From: Streptomyces yangpuensis
GTDB taxonomy: Bacteria > Actinomycetota > Actinomycetes > Streptomycetales > Streptomycetaceae
Length of the DNA stretch: 64,000 nt
Direction of reading: 5' to 3'
Assembly: GCF_001005295.1 (NCBI RefSeq)
Contig: NZ_LBMK01000006.1
Location: 211,110-275,109, forward strand
A program made the position numbers and the translations under genes. The notes beneath the pieces are model-generated. The model was not told the DNA's origin, made no database searches, and worked only from the letters and a program-made list of their open reading frames with translations. Positions 25,526 to 33,033 of this stretch are shown in pieces; positions within the stretch are counted from its first letter, which is position 1, and the number at the start of each line of letters is the position of its first letter.

Positions 25526-26559
25526 TCGCGGCGACCCGCCGGAACTCCCCCGGCGCCGACCGCCGCGGCGCCGGGCACGCCTCCTGCCACCACGGCGAGA
25601 TCCTCCAGGGCGTCTTCCTGGACGCCGCCGGGCGCCGGTGCGCCGGGCTGGTCACCCTGCCGATGAGCGGGCCGGGCAGCGGGGCCGAGTTCACCCGGCG
25701 GCCCGGCACCCCGCCGGAGCGGCTCACCGTACGGCCCGCGGACCGTACGAAAGCGGCGCGCGCGGCGGTCCTGGCCATCGAGGAGTGCGCCCTGCGCCGC
25801 GGGGAGCCGCCGTGCGGCGGGGAGCTGCGGATCTCCGGTGACATCCCGGTGGGGCTGGGCATGGGCAGCTCCACCAGTGACGTCATCGCGGTGGTCCGGG
25901 CGGTCGCGGACTCCTACGGGATACGGCTCCCGGCCGCCGCCGTCGCCCGGCTCGCGGTCCGTGCCGAGCTGGCCTGCGACCCGCTGATGCTCGACGCCCG
26001 CCCGGTGCTCTTCGCCCAGCGCGAGGGGCGGGTGCTGGAGGTGCTCGGCCACCGTCTGCCGTCCCTCGTGGTCGTGGGCTGCGCCCTGGGCGGGGGCGCG
26101 CCCGTGGACACGCTCTCGCTCCCCGCCCGTGAGTACGACGACCACGACGTCCGCGCCTTCGAGCGTCTGCGCGTGCTGCTGCGGCGGGCGGTGACCACCG
26201 GTGACGCCGCACTGCTCGGCCGGGTGGCGACGGCCAGTGCCCGGCGCGGGCAGCGGCTGCTGCGCCATCCGGAGTTCGACGCGCTCGTCGGCATCGCCCG
26301 GCGGCTCGGGGCCGTGGGCGTGCAGATCGCGCACAGCGGGGCGGTGGCCGGGCTGCTGCTGGACCCGTCCGCACCGGGGCTGCACCACCGGGTCCGCGGC
26401 TGCCTGCGGGCCCTGGAGGGCGAGGGCATCCCCGCCACCCGCACGTTCACGACCTTCCCGACGACCAAGGAGTCCCCGAGTGGACCAGCACATCGCGGAG
26501 GCCATCGGCCGACCGGACCTGATACGCCTCGACGACCGGCTCGTGTGTCTGCGCTTTGA
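25522..26559 (+). CDS. GHMP kinase, PduX-like amino acid kinase candidate
   Basis: The 345-residue protein begins at a GTG overlapping the previous stop. Residues 18-30 (GHASCHHGEILQG) resemble the PGSCGELIQG start of PduX, the L-threonine kinase of cobalamin synthesis. Residues 109-120 (PVGLGMGSSTSD) are the GHMP phosphate-binding loop, close to the GxGMASSTAD form of PduX. A C-terminal GHMP region (IAHSGAVAGLLLDP) follows. Product is therefore likely an O-phospho amino acid (Thr or Ser). Its 3' end overlaps the next gene by an unusually long 80 bases. Confidence 0.82.
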   Translation: MIAATRRNSPGADRRGAGHASCHHGEILQGVFLDAAGRRCAGLVTLPMSGPGSGAEFTRRPGTPPERLTVRPADRTKAARAAVLAIEECALRRGEPPCGGELRISGDIPVGLGMGSSTSDVIAVVRAVADSYGIRLPAAAVARLAVRAELACDPLMLDARPVLFAQREGRVLEVLGHRLPSLVVVGCALGGGAPVDTLSLPAREYDDHDVRAFERLRVLLRRAVTTGDAALLGRVATASARRGQRLLRHPEFDALVGIARRLGAVGVQIAHSGAVAGLLLDPSAPGLHHRVRGCLRALEGEGIPATRTFTTFPTTKESPSGPAHRGGHRPTGPDTPRRPARVSAL

Positions 26560-27478
26560 GACGATGAAGGTGGTCTCCGCCCTCGCCGCGGTCCGCCACC
26601 TGCTCGACACGGGCGTGGTGCGGCGCGGTGACACCCTGCTGGACAGCTCCAGCGGGATCTACGCGTACGCCCTCGCGCTGGCCTGTCACCGGTACGGCAT
26701 GCGCTGCCACATCGTCGGCTCGACGACGGTCGACCACACCCTGCGCACCCAACTCGCCGTGCTCGGCGCGACGCTGGAGCAGATGGAGCCCTGCAGCGAC
26801 CTGAAGCTGGACCAGAAGCGGCGCGTCGAGCGGGTCCACGAGATCCTCGCCGAACACCCCGGGCACCACTGGATGCGCCAGTACCACGACGACGTCCACT
26901 ACCTGGGCTACCGGGCCGTGGCCGACCTGATCCGCGGGGCCACGGACGGTGCGGAGCTCACCCTCGTCGGCGGGGTCGGCTCGGGCGCCTCCACCGGAGC
27001 CCTCGCCCACTACCTGCGCGAGGACGCGCCCGGCACCGAGCTGGTCGGCGTGCAGCCCTTCGGCAGTGTCACCTTCGGCGCGGAGCACGTCGCCGACCCG
27101 GAGATCATCATCGCCGGGATCGGCAGTTCCATCCCGTTCGGGAACGTCCGGCACGCGTCGTACGACACGCTCCACTGGATCTCGTTCGAGGCCGCCCTGT
27201 CCGGCAGCGTCGACCTGCTGCGCCGGCACGCGGTGTTCGCCGGGCTGTCCACCGGGGCCGGCTATCTGGCGGCGCGCTGGGAGCGAGCCCGGTCGCCGCG
27301 GCGCACGGTCCTCTTCGTCGCCGCCGACACCGGCCACCGGTACGTGGACACCGTGTACGCGCGGCACCGGGAGGCCGTCCCCGTCGGCTCGCTGGCCCCG
27401 CGGCAGGTGGCGGGCCGGGACGGGCTGGCCCTGCCCTGGTCCCGGATGGACTGGAACCGGGCGGACCCTCCGTCGTAG
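26480..27478 (+). CDS. Fold-type II PLP enzyme, SbnA/cysteine-synthase-like
   Basis: The 332-residue protein is a divergent member of the cysteine synthase family. Lys30 in FETMKVVSA is the expected Schiff-base lysine. LLDSSSGIYAYALALACHRYGM replaces the SSGNTG loop, GVGSGASTGALAHYL is the glycine-rich phosphate-binding loop, and FVAADTGHRYVDTVY matches the C-terminal DSG motif. SbnA of staphyloferrin B synthesis, which uses O-phospho-L-serine, is a useful comparison. The GTG at 26480 has AAGGAG 8 bases upstream and lies 80 bases inside the kinase gene. The stop is 1 base from the tRNA-Cys gene. Confidence 0.83.
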   Translation: MDQHIAEAIGRPDLIRLDDRLVCLRFETMKVVSALAAVRHLLDTGVVRRGDTLLDSSSGIYAYALALACHRYGMRCHIVGSTTVDHTLRTQLAVLGATLEQMEPCSDLKLDQKRRVERVHEILAEHPGHHWMRQYHDDVHYLGYRAVADLIRGATDGAELTLVGGVGSGASTGALAHYLREDAPGTELVGVQPFGSVTFGAEHVADPEIIIAGIGSSIPFGNVRHASYDTLHWISFEAALSGSVDLLRRHAVFAGLSTGAGYLAARWERARSPRRTVLFVAADTGHRYVDTVYARHREAVPVGSLAPRQVAGRDGLALPWSRMDWNRADPPS

Positions 27479-27550
27479 AGACCGTGGCGGGATTCGAACC
27501 CGCGTCACCGGATTTGCAGTCCGGCCCCTGGGCCACTCGGGCACACGGTC
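27479..27550 (-). tRNA. tRNA-Cys (GCA)
   Basis: Read on the minus strand, the 7-bp acceptor stem GACCGTG/CACGGTC, the anticodon stem CCGGA/TCCGG with loop CTGCAAA (anticodon GCA), and the T-arm GCGGG-TTCGAAT-CCCGC all pair perfectly. The discriminator is U, as expected for tRNA-Cys. No CCA is encoded. The 3' end touches the stop of the convergent PLP-enzyme gene. Confidence 0.95.
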
Positions 27551-27797
27551 GTGGTGGCGCTTCGGGTACGACCGTAGGCGCACCGCGCGGCGAGGTGAAG
27601 GGAGCGCCGCGGCCCGACACACGACTGCCATACGCCGTTCACGGACCGCGCCGGGCGCGGCCGTCGGGGGCCGTCGGGGGCCGCCGGCCGGAGGTGCGAA
27701 GGCGTCGTGGGGGTGCTGCAATGAGCTGGTGGGCTGCCCCGCAGTGTGGCGGCTCACGACGCGGTCACCCCCACCGCATCGCACATGAGGAGTGGTG

Positions 27798-28244
27798 ATG
27801 AGCGACGAGATCAGCGAAGACATCGAAACGATGGGGCCGGTCGACTACCTGGTCGTCGAGTTCCCCGGCAACAGGATGACCGGCGAGGGCCTGCCCCTGC
27901 TCGTCGATCTCGTGGATCGCGGCATCATCCGCATCCTCGACCTGGTCTTCGTCCGCAAGGATGCCGATGGTTCGGTCGTCGCCCTGGAGCTGAAGGACGC
28001 AGGCGGCGGCGAGATGGACCTGACCGTCTTCGAGGGTGCGGCCTCGGGCCTGCTCGGCCAGGACGACATCGACGAGGCCGGTGCCGCCCTGGAGGCCGGC
28101 AACTCCGCCGGGATCCTGGTGTACGAGAACGTCTGGGCGGCGCCGTTCGCCCGCGCCCTGCGCCGCGGCGGTGCGCAGCTGGTGGCCGGCGGCCGGATTC
28201 CCGTCCAGGCGCTGCTGGCCTCGCTCGACGCCATGGAGGCGTGA
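27798..28244 (+). CDS. DUF6325 family protein
   Basis: This 148-residue acidic protein matches the DUF6325 family: MGPVDYLVVEFPG, GIIRILDLVFVRKDADGSV, SAGILVYENVWAAPFARALRRGGAQLV. These small soluble proteins are widespread in actinobacteria and usually lie beside SHOCT-domain genes, as here. AGGAG lies 5 bases before the ATG; a GTG two codons earlier is a possible alternative. Function is unknown; the neighbours suggest envelope or osmotic stress. Confidence 0.88.
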   Translation: MSDEISEDIETMGPVDYLVVEFPGNRMTGEGLPLLVDLVDRGIIRILDLVFVRKDADGSVVALELKDAGGGEMDLTVFEGAASGLLGQDDIDEAGAALEAGNSAGILVYENVWAAPFARALRRGGAQLVAGGRIPVQALLASLDAMEA

Positions 28245-28365
28245 GCCCGAGCCGGGGGCGGCAGGCGGGCAGCGGCCCGGCCTGCGGCCTTTGGCACCTG
28301 ACGACCCGCGGACCGGACGCGCACGGCGGCCGTCCGCCCCAAGGCAACCAGGGAGATGACGCCCC

Positions 28366-28659
28366 ATGCCCGGACTTCTTCGCGGTGTAGCCCGTACCGC
28401 CGTCGTGGCCGGAACCGCCACCGCGGTGTCCAACCGCGTCTCGCGGCGGCAGGCGGGCCGCTGGCAGCAGCAGGAATACGAACAGCAGCAGGCGTACCAA
28501 CAGCAGCAGGCCCCTCCCCCTCCCCCGCCCCCGGCCCCGCCCGCCGGCGACGACATGAGCAGCAAGCTCGACCAGTTGCAGAAGCTGGGCGAGCTGAAGG
28601 CCCAGGGACTGCTGACCGAGGAGGAGTTCGCCCAGCAGAAGAGCAGACTCCTCGGCTGA
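28366..28659 (+). CDS. SHOCT domain protein
   Basis: The 97-residue protein has a short basic and hydrophobic N-terminus (residues 1-25), a Gln-rich then poly-Pro linker (33-62), and a C-terminal SHOCT helix pair (LDQLQKLGELKAQGLLTEEEFAQQKSRLLG). SHOCT domains are short oligomerisation modules. It is typically paired with the DUF6325 protein encoded 121 bases upstream. Role unknown. Confidence 0.9.
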   Translation: MPGLLRGVARTAVVAGTATAVSNRVSRRQAGRWQQQEYEQQQAYQQQQAPPPPPPPAPPAGDDMSSKLDQLQKLGELKAQGLLTEEEFAQQKSRLLG

Positions 28660-28698
28660 GGAGCCGGTCGGTCACGGGGGACGGGAAGGGATGACCCC

Positions 28699-30066
28699 AT
28701 GACGGCACCGCGTACCCCGGCACCGGCATCCGCCGAACCGCCCGCGGAGGGCGACCGGTTGCGGGACATGCTGCGCACGCCGGGCTACCTGAAACTCCTC
28801 GTCCTGTGCGCCCTCATCGGCATCCCCGTCTCCCTCGCGGCGTTCTGGTTCCTGGTCGGGCTCCACGAGCTGGAGCACCTGATGTGGACCGACCTCCCGG
28901 AGGCGTTCGGCTGGAGCGCCCCGCCCTGGTGGTGGCCGCTGCCGCTGCTGCTGGTGGCCGGTGTCCTGGTCGGGCTGGTGGTGACCCGGCTGCCCGGCGC
29001 GGGCGGGCACATCCCCGCCTCGGGACTGCACGCCGGAGGTGCCTCCTCCGCCGCGCTGCCGGGCGTGATCCTGGCGGCCGTGCTCAGCCTGCCGCTGGGT
29101 GCGACCCTCGGCCCGGAGGCCCCGCTGATCGCCCTCGGCGGGGGGCTCGCGCTGCTCTTCCGGGACCTGGCGCAGGCGCCCGCGACCCCGCAGAGCACGG
29201 CCATCCTGGGTGCGGCCGGCGCCGCGGCGGCCATCTCCGCGATCTTCGGCAATCCGCTGATCGGTGCCGTGCTGCTGATGGAGGTGGCCGGCGTGGGCGG
29301 ACCGCAACTGTTCGCGATCATGCTGCCGGCCCTGCTCTCCAGCGGGGTCGGCGAGCTGGTGTTCACCGGCTTCGGCCGCTGGACGGGCCTGTCGACGGGC
29401 AGCCTGACGCTGGACCTGGACACGCCCTTCCCCCGCCTCGACGCCCCCGACGTGCTGTGGTCGCTGCTCCTGGCGGCCGTCATGGGCGTCTTCATGCACA
29501 TGGTGCTGGCCGGCGGCCGGTTCGCCTCCGTGTACGTGGCCCGGCGGCCGGTGGCCCACACGGCCGTCTGCGCCGTGGCGGCGGGTGCCTTCGGCGCCCT
29601 GTACGCGCTCGTCACCGGCAACTCCCCCGTCGACGTGGCGTCCTCGGGCCAGGCCGTGATGGGCAGCATGGCCGCCGATCCGCAGGCCTGGGGCATCGGG
29701 GCGCTGATCGCGGTCCTGCTGTGCAAGGGCGCGGCGTACGCGCTCTGTCTGGGCAGCCTGCGCGGCGGCCCGATCTTCCCCGCTCTGTTCCTGGGCGCGG
29801 CCGCGGGCGTGCTGGTCGCACCGCTGCCCGGGCTGGGCGTCATACCGGGCATGGCGGCCGGCATGGCGGCCGCGGCCACCTGTGCGCTGCGGCTGCCGGT
29901 CAGCAGCGTGGTGCTCGTCGTGCTGCTGCTCGGCAGCGGCGCGATGATCCCCGTGATCATCCTCGCGTCCGTGGTCGCCTTCGTGGTGACCGAACTGCTG
30001 CCGCCCGGGCCCGAGGTCCCCCCTGTGGGCAGGGCGGTCGCAGTCCCCGCGGCCGGGGCGAAGTGA
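28699..30066 (+). CDS. ClC-type chloride channel / H+-Cl- antiporter
   Basis: The 455-residue membrane protein has the ClC fold with about 11 hydrophobic helices. Motifs are GAGGHIPASGLHAGG (equivalent of the GSGIP loop), LGPEAPLIALGGG near 137-149 and GPIFPALFLGAAAG. The usual GREGP is GPEAP here, keeping the gating Glu and the Pro but replacing Arg and the second Gly. No CBS domains are present. It is probably co-transcribed with the DUF7144 gene 14 bases downstream. Chloride or another anion is moved, possibly coupled to protons. Confidence 0.9.
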   Translation: MTAPRTPAPASAEPPAEGDRLRDMLRTPGYLKLLVLCALIGIPVSLAAFWFLVGLHELEHLMWTDLPEAFGWSAPPWWWPLPLLLVAGVLVGLVVTRLPGAGGHIPASGLHAGGASSAALPGVILAAVLSLPLGATLGPEAPLIALGGGLALLFRDLAQAPATPQSTAILGAAGAAAAISAIFGNPLIGAVLLMEVAGVGGPQLFAIMLPALLSSGVGELVFTGFGRWTGLSTGSLTLDLDTPFPRLDAPDVLWSLLLAAVMGVFMHMVLAGGRFASVYVARRPVAHTAVCAVAAGAFGALYALVTGNSPVDVASSGQAVMGSMAADPQAWGIGALIAVLLCKGAAYALCLGSLRGGPIFPALFLGAAAGVLVAPLPGLGVIPGMAAGMAAAATCALRLPVSSVVLVVLLLGSGAMIPVIILASVVAFVVTELLPPGPEVPPVGRAVAVPAAGAK

Positions 30067-30080
30067 GGAAGGAGCACGTC

Positions 30081-30521
30081 ATGACGAGTCATGCGGGCGG
30101 AGCACGCCCGAACGGCGCGGTGCCGACCGCGCGGAAGGGCGGCTTCAGCGCCCGCAACGGCTGGCTGCTCTTCGCCGGATTCCTGATGATCTTCGGCGGA
30201 CTGATGATGGTGTTCTCGGGCATCTCCGCGCTCGCCAGGGACGACGTCTTCATCCCCACCCCGCACTACGCCTACGAGCTGGACCTCACGGGCTGGGGCT
30301 GGATCCACCTCATCCTGGGCGTCGTGATCTTCTTCGCCGGATTCGCCGTGATCAAGGGCGCACTGTGGGCCCGCATCGTCGGCCTGGCGCTGGCGGGCCT
30401 CAGCATGGTCGCGAGCTTCATGTGGCTCCCGTACACGCCGTTCTGGGCGCTGGTGCTCCTGGCGGTCGACGGTCTGATCGTCTGGGCCCTGTGCACGGCA
30501 CCCGGTTTCCTGGAGGACTGA
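30081..30521 (+). CDS. DUF7144 family membrane protein
   Basis: The 146-residue protein has four hydrophobic helices after a 25-residue basic leader. The layout and the sequence GWLLFAGFLMIFGGLMMVFSGISAL and WGWIHLILGVVIFFAGFAVIKGALWARIVGL match small four-helix membrane proteins now grouped as DUF7144. AAGGAG precedes the ATG. It is 14 bases after ClC and 6 bases before the kinase-epimerase gene. Function unknown. Confidence 0.85.
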   Translation: MTSHAGGARPNGAVPTARKGGFSARNGWLLFAGFLMIFGGLMMVFSGISALARDDVFIPTPHYAYELDLTGWGWIHLILGVVIFFAGFAVIKGALWARIVGLALAGLSMVASFMWLPYTPFWALVLLAVDGLIVWALCTAPGFLED

Positions 30522-30527
30522 TCCCGG

Positions 30528-32042
30528 ATGCCGGTGGAAGCCGCGCCGCCGACTCCGCTGGTGCTCGTCGTCGGGGTGTCCGGCTCGGGCAAGACCACGG
30601 TGGCCCGGCTGCTCGCGGAACGGCTCGGCTGGCCTTACCGGGACGCCGACGAGTTCCACTCCCCGGCCAGCCGGGCCAAGATGGCCGCCGGGCACCCCCT
30701 CGACGACGCCGACCGTGCCCCCTGGCTCGCCGCCATCGGCGCCTGGATGGACCAGGAGGCCGCGGCGCACCGCCCGGCGGTGGTCACCTGCTCGGCGCTC
30801 AAGCGCTCCTACCGGGACCGGCTGCTGCGGGGCCGGCCCGGGGTGCGCCTGCTGTACCTGCACGGCACGCCGGACCTCGTACGGGCCCGCCTGGGGGCCC
30901 GGCACGGCCACTTCTTCCCGCCGGCCCTGCTGGACAGCCAGTTCGCCGACCTGCAGGAACCGGGGCCCGACGAGCACCCCGTCGTCGTCGAGGTCGACCA
31001 GCCGCCGGAGGCCGTGGCGGCGGCCGCGCTCTCCCTGCTGGACCTCGCCGCCCCGTCCCCGCCGTCCGAGGAGACCCCCATGCCCGAGCAGACGCCCCGG
31101 TCCGCCGGCCCCACGGGTGAGCAGTGGGAGCTGCGCCACGGCGGGCAGCGGGCCGTCGTCGTCGAACTCGGGGGCGCCCTGCGCCACTACGAGGCCGACG
31201 GAGTGCCCCTGCTGGACGGGTTCGCCGCCGACGAGCCGGTCACCTCGGGCCGCGGTCAGCTGCTGGTGCCCTGGCCCAACCGGGTGGGCGGCGGCCGCTA
31301 CCGCTTCGACGGCGCCGACCTGCAGCTCCCGCTGAGCGAGCCGGAGCGGCGCAACGCGATCCACGGACTGCTGCGCTGGACCCCGTGGCGGCTGCTCGCC
31401 CACTCCGGCGACGCGGTCCGGGTGGGGGCCACCCTCCACCCGCAGCCCGGATATCCCTTCCTGCTGGAGGTGTACGCCGAGTACCGGCTGGGCGACGACG
31501 GCCTGACGGTGCTGGTCCGCGCCGTCAACGCGGGCCCCACGAGGGCCCCGTACGGGGTGGGGCAGCACCCGTACCTGACGGTAGGCACCGGTCTCGTCGA
31601 CACGGCGCTGCTCACCGTGCCCGCCCGCCACCGGCTGACCACCGGCGAGGAGGGCCTGCCGACGGGCGAGGAGCCCGTCGAGGGCACCGCGTACGACTTC
31701 CGCACCGCCCGGCCCATCGGCACGCAGGCGTTGGACACCGCCTTCACCGGACTCGAACGCGACACGGAGGGGCGGGCCGTGGTGCGGCTGGCGCACCCGT
31801 CGGGGCAGCGCGGTACCGACCTGTGGCTCGGCGAGGGCACCCGGTACGTGCAGATCTACACGGGCGACACCCTCGCAGAGCCCGGGCGGCGTCGGCGCGG
31901 TGTCGCCGTGGAGCCCATGTCCTGCCCCGCGGACGCCTTCCGGACCGGCAGCGGCCTCACCGTCCTGGAGCCCGGCGCCGGCCATGTGCTCCGCTGGGGC
32001 CTGCGCCCCTGGAGAAGCGCGGACCCGGACGGGACCCGATGA
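30528..32042 (+). CDS. Gluconokinase-aldose 1-epimerase fusion
   Basis: One 504-codon frame encodes two enzymes. Residues 1-170 are a GntK-type gluconokinase (Walker A GVSGSGKTT, RDADEFHSPASRAKMAAGHPL, CSALKRSYRDRL, HFFPPALLDSQFADLQEP) that would phosphorylate gluconate. Residues 195-495 are an aldose 1-epimerase/mutarotase (LVPWPNRVGGGRY, NAIHGLLRW with a catalytic His, GVGQHPYLTVG with the second His, and a Glu in AVEPMSCPADAF). The linker is about 20 residues of Pro/Ser/Glu. An internal ATG at codon 185 (31080) has GAGGAG 6 bases upstream, so a free epimerase could also be made. Confidence 0.88.
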   Translation: MPVEAAPPTPLVLVVGVSGSGKTTVARLLAERLGWPYRDADEFHSPASRAKMAAGHPLDDADRAPWLAAIGAWMDQEAAAHRPAVVTCSALKRSYRDRLLRGRPGVRLLYLHGTPDLVRARLGARHGHFFPPALLDSQFADLQEPGPDEHPVVVEVDQPPEAVAAAALSLLDLAAPSPPSEETPMPEQTPRSAGPTGEQWELRHGGQRAVVVELGGALRHYEADGVPLLDGFAADEPVTSGRGQLLVPWPNRVGGGRYRFDGADLQLPLSEPERRNAIHGLLRWTPWRLLAHSGDAVRVGATLHPQPGYPFLLEVYAEYRLGDDGLTVLVRAVNAGPTRAPYGVGQHPYLTVGTGLVDTALLTVPARHRLTTGEEGLPTGEEPVEGTAYDFRTARPIGTQALDTAFTGLERDTEGRAVVRLAHPSGQRGTDLWLGEGTRYVQIYTGDTLAEPGRRRRGVAVEPMSCPADAFRTGSGLTVLEPGAGHVLRWGLRPWRSADPDGTR

Positions 32043-33001
32043 CCCGGCCCCCCGGACCTCCCGGACCTCCCGCGCCGCGGCCCATGAGCACGGAGGACTT
32101 CCGGACGCTGTACGAGCGGCTGCGCCGGGCGGCGCGGTCCGGCACGGAGGGCGGCCGGCGCGGGGCGCTGCGCCACCTGACCCCGGCCCGTGTCGCGGCG
32201 GCCGCGGCCGAGGTCCGGCTCGGACGCACGGTGTCCCTGGCCGCTCCGATCGAGACCCGGCCGGGCCCGGACAACCCCGAGCCGGCGAAACACCGGATGA
32301 CCGGCCCCGCCACCGGGGAGGCCGGGGCCGACGGGCTGCACTTCGCCCTCGACCGGTTCGCCATGAACGTCCACGGGGACGCGGACAGCCACCTCGACGC
32401 GCTGAACCACGTGCTGTACGACGGCGAGCTCTACGACGGGGTCCCGGCCGGCGACCCGACGGCCCCGGAGGTCCGTTCCCTCTCCGTGGACCTGGTCCGG
32501 GAGGGCATCGTCGGACGGGGTGTGCTGCTGGACGTGCCGCGGCTGCGCGGCGTGCCCTGGCTGGAGCCGGGCGACCACGTGACGGTGGAGGACCTGACGG
32601 CCGCCGAGGCGGCCGAGGGGGTCCGCGTCGGCCCCGGGGACCTGCTGCTGGTCCGGGTGGGTCACCGGCGCCGCCGCCGGGAGCTGGGGGCGTGGGAGGC
32701 GGCCCGGGCCAGGGCGGGCCTGCACCCGCGGGCCCTGACGTTTCTGGCCGAGCGGGAGGTGTCGGTCCTGGGCGGCGACGGCAACAACGACACCGCCCCC
32801 AGCGCGGTGGCGGACGTCGCCTTCCCCGTGCACGTCCTGGCGGTGCACGCGATGGGCGTGCACCTCATGGACTACCTGCAGTTCGAGGAACTGGCGGGCG
32901 CCTGCGCACGGGCCGGCCGCTGGAGCTTCCTGTGCGTGGTCGCGCCGCTGCGCCTGCCCGGTGCCACCGGCTCCCCCGTGAACCCGGTCGCCGTGCTGTG
33001 A
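32039..33001 (+). CDS. Cyclase family protein (metal-dependent hydrolase)
   Basis: The 320-residue protein belongs to the cyclase family that includes kynurenine formamidase. The metal-binding motif appears as HGDADSHLDALNH (near 115-127), with further family signatures RGVLLDVPRLRGVPWLEPGDHVTVEDL and LLVRVGHRRRR. A late AVHAMGVHLMDYLQFEELA segment completes it. The ATG overlaps the previous stop (ATGA). An internal ATG at codon 18 is an alternative. Members open amide or ester rings. Placed between epimerase and GMC oxidoreductase, a lactone is a possible substrate, but this is speculation. Confidence 0.83.
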   Translation: MTRPPGPPGPPAPRPMSTEDFRTLYERLRRAARSGTEGGRRGALRHLTPARVAAAAAEVRLGRTVSLAAPIETRPGPDNPEPAKHRMTGPATGEAGADGLHFALDRFAMNVHGDADSHLDALNHVLYDGELYDGVPAGDPTAPEVRSLSVDLVREGIVGRGVLLDVPRLRGVPWLEPGDHVTVEDLTAAEAAEGVRVGPGDLLLVRVGHRRRRRELGAWEAARARAGLHPRALTFLAEREVSVLGGDGNNDTAPSAVADVAFPVHVLAVHAMGVHLMDYLQFEELAGACARAGRWSFLCVVAPLRLPGATGSPVNPVAVL

Positions 33002-33033
33002 CGGCGGTCCCTAACCCAAGGACGGTGGTCGAC

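Noticed and set aside
26201-26479. Extension of the PLP enzyme into the kinase gene
   Set aside because: Arg/Pro-rich out-of-frame sequence; RBS and homology support the GTG at 26480.
27551-27797. GGGTAC sequence near 27564 as a possible SigB promoter for the stress block
   Set aside because: No GTTT-type -35 is found at the proper distance, and it lies over 220 bases from the first gene.
28785-31985. Long open frame of about 1,066 codons on the minus strand
   Set aside because: It lies antisense to ClC, DUF7144 and the kinase-epimerase gene; composition is Arg/Pro/Gly-rich without domains, as expected for the mirror of GC-rich coding sequence.
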